This document shows positions 1 to 12,800 of a stretch of DNA of 64,000 bases, in pieces (within the stretch, counting starts at the first letter, position 1; every line of letters begins with the position of its first letter). Under the pieces are notes generated by a model that ran no database searches, was not told the DNA's origin, and saw only the letters and a program-made list of their open reading frames with translations. Both the position numbers and the translations under genes were made by a program. Source of the DNA: Actinernus sp. WN-2022 (Eukaryota; Cnidaria; Anthozoa; Actiniaria; Actinernidae); NCBI GenBank assembly GCA_030867875.1, contig JAOWCC010000577.1, positions 4,046,660 to 4,110,659 of the forward strand, in the 5' to 3' direction.

Positions 1-115
1 AAAGGCTGGGAAAAGAACCAGTCAAAAACCTACAACCGAATTCAATTAGTCTATTGAATTTCCCACGTTTTGATGTATAGTTTGCCCACATTCGTAACGA
101 ATAAGCGCGGTCAAA

Positions 116-246
116 ATGACAATGAAAATCTTGCATCTGCTTGCAATACTTGTTCTTCCTGTCGTCGAAGCACTCGGGGAGCAACATACTGGAAATGCTG
201 GCTCACAACGCGCTGAATGTTCATCTTTTATGCACGAAATTAACAA
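116..246 (+). CDS. Gene A candidate exon 1 (signal peptide)
   Basis: The ATG at 116 opens MTMKILHLLAILVLPVVEA, a good hydrophobic signal peptide, followed by a short polar stretch with one Cys. It ends at a perfect GTAAGT donor at 247. The exon is 131 nt, leaving two bases of a codon, the same phase as exon 1 of gene B. That phase match and its position upstream of receptor exons suggest it is the first exon of gene A. The link is inferred, since no ligand-binding-domain exon joins it to the rest. Confidence 0.5.
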
Positions 247-3200
247 GTAAGTACGGTTTTACTATAAATATTGGAGTGATTCAGCACAAGTTTATTTTAC
301 ACTGTGGCTAGATACCCGGCAGCCGGGAACGGTTTTCAAAATACTTGATACCGGCCCGACAGTCTAATTTAAACTAATAATTATATCTTTGTTTAAAAGT
401 AAACAGTCCCTAAGATGGATGTCCGAGATTTCGATTAGAGTATTTCTCTTGTCCTCGGCTGTAGCACGGACACATTTCGTGACACAAATAATATTGCAAA
501 CACTGGTGTTATGAGTCGAATTTAGGACTTATATTTACGTAATTTTTTTAACTGTTGATAGACAGTCTTGGTTTCTTTCTGTAAAATATTTTACTGTCGT
601 TGTGAGTCCTCCCTCGAACATATCCTGTTCAACACAAACCTCTATCCGCAACAGCTGGTCGTCCCGCTTTCGATAGTCTCAGAATCATGGCGAACAATAT
701 CGTACATCATGGCCGCCGCGCATGCGTAGAATGCATTACACGTCGTTTCAAAATTAGTGAAAACAGTGAAGATAAGGCTTACCTTTTCGCAATTTTCCAA
801 TTTGCTGCTTTAATATTTATATTTCTTGAGGTCCACAAGTTTTAATTTCAGTTAAAATGCCTGCTCCTGCCCTCGACTATGATTGCTAACAAGTTGTGGA
901 TGATTAGACCGGTTCCCGATGCTCTGCTAAAAAAACGACCCAAATTAGCTAGAGCCGCCATACATCTTCTGTTAAATACTGTAAAGGCCAGTCAGAAAGC
1001 TCAATTACAAAGACTTCCGAGTAGTTCATGTTTGAGGTCCACAAGTTTGAATCTGTTCTGCAGATACCAAAGTAGATTCTAACGCCAGAAAAACGAGTTG
1101 AAATACTTGCTGTGGTGGTTCCAAACTTCCTGTAAATAACTGCATTTTAAAGCCAAAACTCTCCTTCCCAAACGTACAAAGTTTAAAGGGACAGACCCGA
1201 CTCGTTCAGCTGTTACATTTCCCTTCGCGCAGGACGTTGAAAACAGCAGCTCGTCCGCCATTTTGACTGTCGATGTCCATGTAACCACTCCTCATTCTAT
1301 AAATACTCATCAACGGCTTTCTTTAAAAAAATTGATTTTCACGTACGCGCCCGCAATGACAACCGCTGACTGTACGAAATTGTTCGCCATGATATAATTT
1401 GCTCTTAACTTCTCGATATAATCCCACAAAATAAGACTGACCGGTTTGTCAGGGAAACTCTGAACTGTCTGAAGGAACACTAAGGTCTTTCAATGCGAAT
1501 ACTTATAATAAGAGCGGGCTATATATAGTTTCATCACCGAATGTTACCACTTATCAGTATTTGTACTCGCTCCTCATAAATTTTATTATCCTTTTTGCCT
1601 TTTTCCTCATTATTGGCGACTTATTCGACGAAATTTTATATTGCATATATAGGGGGTTTTGGATTCACGTTTGACCTCTGTGTTGATAGTCTGCTTTATT
1701 ACTCGGGCTGCCTGTGGCAGCGCCGAGTCTTAAAATGCAAGTGGTTATTATTTTTTTTTTTAATCAGTGTCAAACTGCTTCTGCGCATGCGTTAAAGGTC
1801 AAATTCTAACCAATCAGATTGCACTGTGCTGGTCACGCAAACAAAGGTTAGATTTCCTCAGGCGCGCTCAGATAAGAAAATTCAAAGCTCAGACTAGGCG
1901 AGACAAGGAGATATCAATTTCAAATAGTCATTGTCAGAAATCTATTCCATCGTGGGCAATGATGCAATACAACCTAAATTTGGGTCAGGTCCATGTTTTA
2001 CGACAGAATAACCAGAGTCTTTCTACTGGATTCGGAGAGCTCGAGACATTATACAAGTCTGCTAATATGGGGAAAACTGAAACAAAACATGAACTTTGAC
2101 GGCAGAAACCCTCATATTTGAGCCAAGCGGAATATTTACATGATCCGCTAAGATTTTTACAAATCTAATTAGTTAAGCAGATGTACGCAGTGTATGCCAA
2201 CTGAAATGCTGTGCTCGTTTTGTGGTTACGGCTCAGTGGGGCAACTATACGAACAAGAAGCATGAACTGCCAGCAAAGAGAGAGGAATTGATCGGAGACG
2301 TTAAATTACGTTCCTGTGAAGAGGATCAACATTCAAGTTTTGTAGCTTGAGACTGTCTTCTGCCGTGACTCGTGAGAGAAATTGGAAAAGATCTAGCTGT
2401 TTCATTCAGACACTGGCAAATTTATTGAAAGCTACGGGCTTACTTTATGAGATTATTATTCATTGTGGAATGAAAGGAAACAGGTTAGCTGAAAGTTAAG
2501 TTCGAGGTAGGCTTCGACTTTCATTCCGATTCAGTGCATATGTGCACGAAGGTGTCAGTTACGTAAGTACTGTAAGTAAACTCCTTTTGATTTGAATAAA
2601 TTTCCTCTCAGTTTGTCTGTTAATGTACTTTTCCTTCTAATTATCGCTTTATTTAACATCTGATTTAGAGTATGCGTACCTCAGAATAAAGTATTTGAAA
2701 GGTCAACTGAATTCTTGTGTCGATAGGCGCAAATGTTTTTTGTGAAACAGTCTGTGTATATGAGAAGCGGCTTAATAGAAGAGCTTTCTCATTTATAGGA
2801 ATTACAATTTTTTTTCTTGCTATGAAATTTATGTTTCATTTCACATTTATTCATACAGTTTTAGCCGGACATTTCCCCGAGTTTTTGATCTATTTTCAAT
2901 CAAATTCAAAATCTGAATATGTCATTGTATTGCATTTATACACTTGAATGTGCCAGTATTCTGTTGTTCGAATCCTGCGTTATCATAGTCATGCCATAAA
3001 AGCGATTAATAGACCAGTCTGTTTTTTCGACGTTCTCACTGGCGAATTAAAGCACGACTTGATACTAGTATTTCATCTTCAATCTCATGTGGCCCGAGTG
3101 AAAGCCCAGATGGGCTCTTGTTTCTTTCAACGACTACATTACGCATGCGGAATACGGAAATAAGCTGTCCGCACTGGCCTGGACACTAGCAAGAGCAAAT

Positions 3201-6200
3201 GTTCTCGCTTGTATGGGATAAGTTTCATATGTTGAAAATGAGGAGAATGATAATGAATAATAATGAGAAGTGACGCGATATGCAATTCTAAATATAGCCA
3301 CATCTACTCCTGTGTTGGGAACAGAACCAATGGGCAAGATGGACGCGCGCTCCTAGTAATGGGCTCCTGACTTCATCGTTTCGGGCAGAAACAGTACAAT
3401 TGGAATTTTCGATCGAGCCGGCCACGCTGGAACTTTGATGGTCCAGTTGCTGAATAAAATACTGTATTTCCCAATGCTATGTGACTTTTTTGTATAGGAA
3501 CGGAAAAAACAATGTCTAAAATCTTACCCGACGATCGCTACCACGCACGTACGTCACGGCTGCATGGAATGAATAAGAGATGAATTGGGCTCCAGTCAAA
3601 TCTCCATCCCCTCCCAAGAACATTGAAAGTACATATACGTGATGCCCTGAGGCCACAAAAACATAACCATAAAATGCCCAATATATCCCCACTTCGCCAG
3701 AAGCCATTTCAGATGTTTTGCATTAAATGTCGTTAGTCGCTAGTTATTGGTCTTTAGGTTAAAAAGTATGTCAACAATAAGCCGTAGCGCGAGTTTAGAT
3801 CATTTCATATGAAGTGGCTAAATAAACGTTTTGAGATATCTTGTTTGAATTCTTAGGTAATTTGGCTTTGCATTTTTTATATTGATGATGACATTGACAA
3901 TGATAATAACCATAACCTGCTATGCAGACGTATTTTTTCACTGTCATAAATTCGAAGAAAAAAGTAACGTCTGCTTACCCCAGCGCTTAATTAGTTTCCA
4001 ATATGTACACCTTATTGTGTTATGGACGACCAATCAGATTTAACCTTCCATATCCTGGAAAGTGACGTATGTTACATTTAAAAGGAATTCAGACAATACA
4101 TTTGCCATTGACCAATCATAGGAGAGTGTTCACTGGCGCGCCAATTAACTAAAATTTTAACAATGGCTTTGATTGGGCAGAAAATAAAACAAACGTGCTG
4201 ACGTCATGCTTGCATATTGGAAACTAATTAAGCGCTCGGGTAAGCAGACGTTACTTTTTTTTCTTCGAATTGATGAGTGAAAAAATACGTCTGCATCGCA
4301 AATAAACAATGCGACCTCCCAACGTTATGTATGTTATTCCCTTACATGTATTAATGAATTATTGCATTTGTAGATGCTCATACGAGGGATGACGTCGACT
4401 ACGTGTGGAGGGGAGGCAAGGACCAAGGAATTGAAATCGTTTCCACGTCTATGGCCCAATTTGAATTTGTTGGCGCAAAAACATATACCAAAAAGCAAGA
4501 GAACAGCAAAGGTAATCATTATAATTAAGGTTTACTCTGTCACGAATATCAGTCTTAAACGAGACGTTTTGGAATACAAAGGGCTTAGACAAGCTTCTGT
4601 GAAAATATTGAAGTCCAGTTCCATATGATCGTTACGATCGCTACGATTGCTGAAAAAAACACTCAACGAGCGCAGCAATCGTAACGAACAAATGGAAGGC
4701 TTCAGATAGAACCTAGATCTCTCCTAGCGATCGTGATTGCTGCGATCGCTACAATCGTTACCAGTCGTGTTTCCCTATTATCGCTACGATCGCCGAGTAC
4801 TTTTTTCAACGATCGTTAGCGATCAAATTGAGGTATTTACATAGACCATAGTCCTAGCGATCATTGCGATCAAGATAAGATCGCGGAGTACGTTTTTCAG
4901 TTATCGCAGTGATCAAATGGAAACCGGGATTCATCATCAACAATGTGATTCAAATAATAAACTTGTTGCCGTTGTCTTTAGGATCATTTGCTAGTCTCCG
5001 CGCGGAATTCACTTTCAAGAGGAGAGTAGCTTATTTCATCACAGCGACGTATATGCCGGCGATAGTTCTCGTTATTCTATCTTGGTGCACGTTCTGGATT
5101 CATCGAAACGTCGTCCCAGCACGTGTTACACTCAGGTAAGGAAGTTAAGAAACAATTCGTGTAAATTTTAGGCATAATTATATTGCTCTGATGCAATTTG
5201 CTTTCCCCATGGTAGAATTGTCCTCAACTGTTAAATGAGAAGTTTCTGAAATTCCACTGAAACTGTGTTTTAAAACTACTTTCCTTTCGTGTGACAATAT
5301 TTCGTCCACACAGAAGAGTCCAAAACAATAGCCAAGAAAGCTTTTAATTCTAAAATGCTCCCAAACGTTTAATTATCGTCATATTTAAAGTTAAGTATAG
5401 TTTAATAAACGAGCAGCAGTGTTTTATCAGGTTTAAAACTCGAGGGCGCAGCCCGAGAGTTTTAGACCTGATAAAACACGTGCTGCGAAAAGATAATAAT
5501 TTTCAAAAACTTTAGATGAAAAGTGAAGAATTACTTGTTTATAGCTACATTGTGCGTCAGTGACATGCGCAGTTGGAATACAGAGCGAAAGTTTGAGTCC
5601 CATAATGTTAGGCTGGTTGCGTGTGAATAACTGAGTCAAAGGGGCCTTCATTTTCGAGCTCATCGAATCACTGCACTTAGACCGTTGGTTGAGCGGCAAC
5701 TCTGAGTCTTGTCTTATAAGCTGAGATTCCCCTTAGGATCTTTTCAAGGATCTTCACTGTACGAGTGAGGGTCTTTATAAAGATTCATGGTGAAGCCCTT
5801 GGTTTTATAAGGATTGACTAGGGAGGGTCTTTATACAACTTTTCACTCTACGAGTGTGGCCTTTATAAAACTTCATCAGGGTTGAGGCCTTTGTCGAATA
5901 AAGGCAAAGGGCCTCAACCATGAAGTTTTATATAGTGCCACGCACACTCGTAGAATGAAAAGTTGTATAAAGACTCTTTCGTTTTACCGGGTATAAAGGA
6001 GGATGCACGCGAGTGATTTGCTTCTTCTGATTGGACAACATGTTCATTAATTATTCATGAGTTTTTGAAGACAGTTTACACTAGATCATTTGTGCATTAA
6101 AAATCTGTTTTTTTAAATGATATTCTTCAAGTTTTGATATAAGTGCCACTGACCCCTTTTGCAATTTTTATATATATACATCTTTGAAACGTTTTGAGTA

Positions 6201-6807
6201 CTTCTGCGAAGAAAGGTTTGGCTTACAGGAAATACTCTATGTTCTATGCATGTTTGAAATGGTGAAAATTTGACCTTTCCTAACCCATGACCGCCTAACA
6301 AAAAGACTGGGTCGATTCTTGATCTTACGTCATCCAAGTCATTTGACTTTGCAATAATTTGAATAAATATTTAGCATTTTGTCTAAAATAACTGTTTTCT
6401 TTACTAACAACTCACAGACTGTGTATATTCTCTATAAAGATAAGATAAGATAAGATATTTATTTCAACTCGGGGGGTTGAGGCTTGTTAAACCTCTAGCA
6501 AGTACATGCTAATTAGCCGAGACTATCTATCTACAGCTAGTACATAAATTGAAATCTTATATACAATTACATATGAGTACATTATATTAACCATAACTAG
6601 TATTAATTACAAGTGGACTATATATATATATATATATATATGGTGAAGAAAAAAGACAAATAAACTACAAGTTCATCCTTACAAGCCTGTTTCGTGGTTG
6701 CCCACTCGTCAGGGGATTGAACTTGTAGTTTATTTGTCTTTTTTCTTCACCATATACTTCGCTCTACTCCCATGTATTGAGCACTGTTTTACGGAAATCA
6801 ATCCTAC

Positions 6808-6844
<37 letters not shown>

Positions 6845-9800
6845 CGGTAAAAGTTAAACCAATATGGAATTGGAAATTTTAAACTAGAAATTGAATTTAA
6901 CAGAGCTGATTTGTTTTTTGAATGATTTTAAAGTAGGTAATGTGCGCAGAGCATCAGTTTAAGCTATTCCAAGCTTTGGCAGCAGTGTATGAAATGGAGT
7001 GAAGCCCATATTTAGTTGTGTTACATTTAGGTACTGTAAGTTTACGCTGGCCTCTTAAGTTCTTAATGTTGCAGCGCTCTGAGAACATAGACCTGATAAT
7101 AATAATAATAGGCCATATTTATATAGCGCCATATCACCACAGTCTCATGGCGCTTTACATTTTACTGACATATCCCGTCAGTGAATCTGTATCGGACTGC
7201 TTTTACGGCGCCAATGGCAGCCACGCAGTTTACAATGTTGAGTGTGTGGTTAGTGCAATGGCCAGGCTGTTGTACCGGGTGACAATCCCCTTCTCTTTTT
7301 CGAGTAGTACAACAGGTTCTTTCACGTCCCCTTCAAATACTGATTAGAAGTAGAAGGAGACAAGGCCAACGGCTTATAAATGTCCCTGCCCAAGGACGCG
7401 GCCGGGTTCGAACCCCCGACCTCCCGCACTCTAGACCGTGCTCTACCAACTGAGCTAACCAGTGAGGCGGTGATATACATAGGCGATTGATGTTGTTGTG
7501 ATAGAAAGGCGCCATGGAGTATAATGTATCAATGAGGTGACGCAAGATCAAGAATCGACCCAGTCTTTTTCCTAGAATGTATATTACATATTTTACAGCA
7601 ACTGCTCAGTTTATTTTAAAATGTCGATTACATGATCGCTTGCGCAAGATTGATTGCGTGACAGTGCGTACACTAGAATCACTTCCTCCCCGCAATTTTC
7701 CTTTTCTTCCTGATCGCTTCATTATTCTTAGTTTGTTGCTGGAAGACAATGACGATAGTGTACCGTGGCATGTCCTCTTATTTACCACGTTTTACGTCAT
7801 CGCATGATAAACATTGTTGTGGATTCAATCGGCTAGCGCCTCGTGAAATTCACAACAAGTTTGAGCATGCGATGACATAAAATCATGGTAAATAAGAGGA
7901 CTTTTGTTAAATATACAATGTAGACATAGATTGTAGGACATGGGACATTCAAAGATCGAAATAGTATCCTATTCGCATCATTCCCTTTCAGCTCGCGCAA
8001 TAAGAATGGGCATTGTCGCCCGCGCGAGATCAGGAACTCCATGACTCATACCCCCGGCCAGCTAGGGAGAACACCCATACTCACCACACCCAGACTTATA
8101 CGGGATAAGCGGTTTATGCGAGTATCAAACGAATTTAAACTGAATTCGACGCCGGGGAAGGAAAAGCATTGACGTAGTCCTTAAAGGTGTTATGTCGGAG
8201 TAGATAGAAGAGGAGCCAGCGGTAAGGGTACCCCAGCGGAAAGCAACTCGGTCGTACCTCCAGGGCGTAGGAATTGGGCCAGCATCAAATGTTGTGTGGG
8301 TATTGTGCCAGCCCTCATGACTCATCATGTCCGCCCAACAAACTAATAACTAGCAGGTCTATTATGTAGGTCAATACAGTGGCGGCACCATCCAGAGTAA
8401 AAGACAGACAAACCGGCAGGGAGTATGGCTGGAAACTGGGAAGGGGAAGGGAGAGAGGGTGCCATCACCTGTGGAGCACGACCAGAATAGCGGCCAGAAG
8501 CAAGCCGGGTTAATTGCAGTGGAATGTGGGGACGCGGGAAACCCAGGGGATGGCAGTCTGAGCGTCAGTAATCAGACTAGGGAATTAGTATCCCTTTCAC
8601 GCTGCCATGGGGAATAGGGCGGGGTGGGGGAGGTACTAGTCAGACAGCATAAACGCTACAATACGTATACTCCCAAAATGAATGAAATAAAACAAATAGA
8701 ACATAAAGACTAACCTATCGAATAAAAACAGCACGGCACAAATGGAGCACGTGTGCGCGAATTACTCTGGCAACTGATTCCAAACGTACGGATGAATGGG
8801 GAATAAAAACTAAATCATGAAAGGCGAACCAACTATAGTAATACCAATGGCGTAATATAAACCTGTATAAGCGTTAAGCGAGAAAAAATGCGTGAGGAAC
8901 AATAGGCTCATGGCAAACTACATGCTAAACGTATGATGACAATAACACTTAGCCCCAAACTCCTTATGGTAAGTTAAGCCCGGGCACGAAATGGTCGTAA
9001 CTACACATACAACGTGCACTGCAAATAAAGTTATAATGGAACAGAGAAAGCTAACTTATGTAAATTGAAACAATGCTCCACAAAAACACACTTGTACTCG
9101 AAAAACAAGCACCCATGCTAAACTCACAAAAACCCATACTACTGAAAAAGGTAGTGTGCAAAGAAATAACAAGTCTAACGACCAGGAGAAAGCACTAACC
9201 GAGGAACATCAATAATATCTTAGGAATCCTTGACCGTGAGGCAAACCCGTATAACGACCATGTATCAACTTCCGAACACTACGTTAGTGCATAACAGTGG
9301 TGCCCATATGTCAAAGCAAATATATAGATATAAAATCCAAAAGGAAAAGATATGGCAACACAAGTACCAAACTCACGGCAGAGCATGCCAAAACGTGGAA
9401 AAATAGAATACTAAAGCGAAGAATAGAAAAACGAATCAGAACATTACGGCACTGTACAAATCTGTATTTGTGAGGCCAGCACGGAAGCTCACGGCAACAC
9501 ATGTGCCAAACTCACGGCAGTAACATGCCATGCAACGTGCAAAAATAAAGGGTTAAACGAAGAATATAAAATTAACTAGAACATTTATACCGCACTACAC
9601 AAATCCGTATTTGTGAGGCCAGCACGTAAACTTATGCCAACACAAGTGCCAACGGAAAAACATGCCAAACGTGCAAAATAAAGGACTAAAAACGAAGAAT
9701 AGAAAAATAACTAGAACATTTATACCGCACTGCACAAATCCGTATTTGTGAGGCCAGCACGTAAACTTATGCCAACACAAGTGCCAACGGCAAAACATGC

Positions 9801-12800
9801 CGAACGTGCAAAATAAAGGACTAAAAACGAAGAATAGAAAATTAACAAGAACGTTTATACCGCACTACACAAATCCGCGTCCAGATACATATAGTAGTAA
9901 CGAAGGAATAAAGCAATATAGGCCAAAGTTGAATTACAACGAAGGCAAATACACCGGCGAAACTATCAAAGGAGACTAAAACGGTGTGCAACGCAAACCA
10001 TGATAGACCAAAACAAAATACATACACAAGCGTAATTGACCACGAGGACAAAAAGGCAAACACCAACCTGAACCACATAGTGAGAAAAAGGATGAAATTG
10101 CCTCTAGTTCTGGCGGCTGAGCGACGGCTTCATGTCGGAGGAGCAGCTGGTGGAAGATCTTGACCACCTGGGACATTCTGTTGAGCTGCCGGGACTCTCG
10201 CGGCTTGGGGTGCTTGTCCTTCCATTTTCTTAGTACAATACTGAAGCAGCGAGGAACGAGGTGTAGGTGTTCTGACGCGAACTGTGCGACGAACCTTGGT
10301 GGAGTTCTTATTTATACTCGCTTAGTAAGGGACTGGTGCGAATAGTGAATTCGTTTGTTTTTGGTGTAAATAACTGTAAGACCAAATACTGACGGTTTCC
10401 GTCGAACCATTTCCGAATCACACTGTAGTTTATTCCATTTCGCATAAAACTGCACAATTATAACTAGGTCGGCATGTCCTGTGTCTCATGTGCTATTAAT
10501 ATGTCCTTATTATCCCGTGACGGCAAGCGAGCGTGACATTCGCACTCACTTGTGATCAAGCTCTCAGGTGAGCGAGAAAGCTTAAGGTTCATTATTTCTT
10601 ATACAGAGTTCTCAAAAGTTTAATTTCATTCGAGATTTATGTCCTAATTACCTCCAGGAAAAATATTTTGAGAAATAGGTGTATATCCATCAAAAGCCGG
10701 AGTTGCACCACGGCCATTTTGGTTATATGTTACTAACAAGTGTTTATTATCCTTAGTATCACGACCATTCTGACGACCATTCTACTCACCGGTGGTGTAA
10801 ATGCCAGCATGCCTAAAGTTAGCTACTCCAAGGCCATTGATTATTTCCTGATGACGTCACTAGGGTTTATATTCATGTCCTTGCTGGAATATATCCTGGT
10901 ACTTAACACTCATCCAAACTTCAGAGGAGAAAAAAAGGAACCGGAGCCTGCTATGAATGCTCTTGACTCTTCCAGGAAAACGGCATCTGGAAATGTAAAG
11001 TTATATTTTCACCGCTGGATGGGATGACTACAGACGCATTTACTCAACGTTAGTCTTATTCTTATGTTAAATATTCATCAATACCAGCGGCAAGATGAGT
11101 TATACACAACCCTATGTATTGTTGTAGTTTGAACTCCTTCTCGCTGGTATTTGTGGATTTTCTACATCAGAATGAGACCAACGTTGAGTCAATGCGTCTG
11201 TAGTCTATAAGGGACAGTCCAATAATTGTCAGGAGGGGGGCATAATGTAAAATCACACCACAGGAGGGGTGGGTTGGATGTAAAATTACCCAATCAAGGG
11301 GGTATAACCTTTTTTGCACTAAATTACCTTGAGCCAAGAACATAAACACCCCTAGCTGATCTGATTGATTCCATGTATTTCAAAAATCACCAGCAAACTG
11401 ATATAGATTGTAACAGCGTATGTTTTGAAAATACTACGTCCCCCATCCTATATCTCCAGAACAGGAAATTAATATTATGGTCACAAGTATATGAGTTTTT
11501 CAGTCTAAGGACTATAACTGCATGTCTCATCATTTGTCATTGAGACTGGAAATTAAGAAAAAAGTCAAATGTGCCCCTTTATGGATGTTTAGAGTGTTTT
11601 CTCTGAAAGTCTGAGTAACACAACAATTTGGATCAGTCACAGGATGAAAAGTTCTACATAATTTACTTAGTTTAAACAGAAGTCCCGATTCTCCATAAAA
11701 AAAAACAGTTTGAACTATACAGATCCCTCAAGCAAGCTTTGTCAGTTTTAGAGGTACATATTGAAAGGGTTGTACCAGATGAAAATAACTTACAAGTGAT
11801 GAAAATGTAGAGGCAACATTCACCCCGTAAGTTTTCTTAGATGTATCGTAAATGAGAAAAGAGATCGGTGGATTGTGGGGGACCTTATTTATGTCAGGGG
11901 AGTGGGTGAGAATTACTTGTTTTCCCTTTGGGAGGGGGGTGTAGCCTAATTTTTAGCCATCTGTGACCCATTTTCCAACCCACCCACCCTCCTGATAATT
12001 ATTGCACAGTCCCTTAAGTCCTATCCAGTTATCATTCATTTAGGGCTCAAACTTGAAAATAATATGACCGATATGGAAAAAATACAGTTTTCATTTTTGG
12101 GGATCATGTTTCGATGAAGTAATTTGAGGCATAGCCAAATCAGTACCCGAACAAAATAAAAGTAGATTTAACTGGACAAGTTCGCGGTTTACAAGAAAAA
12201 TTGAAACCCTCTCTAAAGTATGGAAATCTCAGGAGCTCCCTGAAATCTGTATTTCTAGGAAATGTTCAGAATATTCTCATCATAATCTATTTGCACAAAT
12301 TAATAACTATGGAAATTTACATTTCTAACTTTTTTCTAGAATATTTCCTGTAAAATTTACGTTTCCATACTTTGGAAGTGTTCCATTTTCCCAGTGATGT
12401 CACGGATTGTGTTATTGTTATCACCACTGATGACGTCACGGATGTTGTTATTGTTATCACCACTGATGACGTGACGAATGGTGTTATTGTTATCACCACT
12501 GATGACGTCACGGATGTTGTTATTGTTATCACCACTGATGACGTCACGGATGTTGTTATTGTTATCACCACTGATGACGTCACGGATGCTGTTATTGTTA
12601 TCACCACTGCCGATGACGTCACGGATGTTGTTATTGTTATCACCACTGATGACGTCACGAATGTTGTTATTGTTATCACCACTGATGACGCCACGGATGT
12701 TGTTATTGTTATCACCACTGATGACGTCACGGATGTTGTTATTGTTATCACCACTGATGACGTCACGGATGCTGTTATTGTTATCACCACTGATGACGTC

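Larger units (their letters stand above)
6438..7090 (-). pseudogene. LINE 3' end (CR1/L2-like), minus strand
   Basis: Reading leftward from 7085, the translation gives NLRGQRKLTVPKCNTTKYGL and SYTAAKAWNSLN, the usual C-terminal end of CR1/L2-like reverse transcriptase ORFs, with stops where the ORF has decayed. The 3' end on the minus strand reads AAATAAATATC followed by repeats of TTATC near 6438, a typical LINE tail. TA repeats and a palindromic element (6641-6752) interrupt it. Confidence 0.55.
6142..7575 (-). mobile_element. TTAA-type MITE copy split by a LINE/SINE insertion
   Basis: 6142-6437 matches, in reverse orientation, the right half of the intact element at 54034-54572 (end AGTGCCACTGACCCC; inner GGGTCGATTC and TAAATATTTAGCATTTTGTC). 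The match stops at TCTCTATAAA near 6437 and resumes near 7483 with GTGATAGAAAGGCGCCATGG, ending around 7575 in GACCCAGTCTTTTTCC. About 1.05 kb of LINE and SINE sequence has been inserted into it, so this MITE copy is older than those insertions. Confidence 0.65.

Noticed and set aside
1079..1288. Minus-strand 69-codon ORF near a CCGCCATTTTG motif
   Set aside because: The CAAAATGGCGG-type word recurs in many places in this window (for example 13960, 39210, 51035, 58815, 59930) as part of repeats, so it is not evidence for a gene start.
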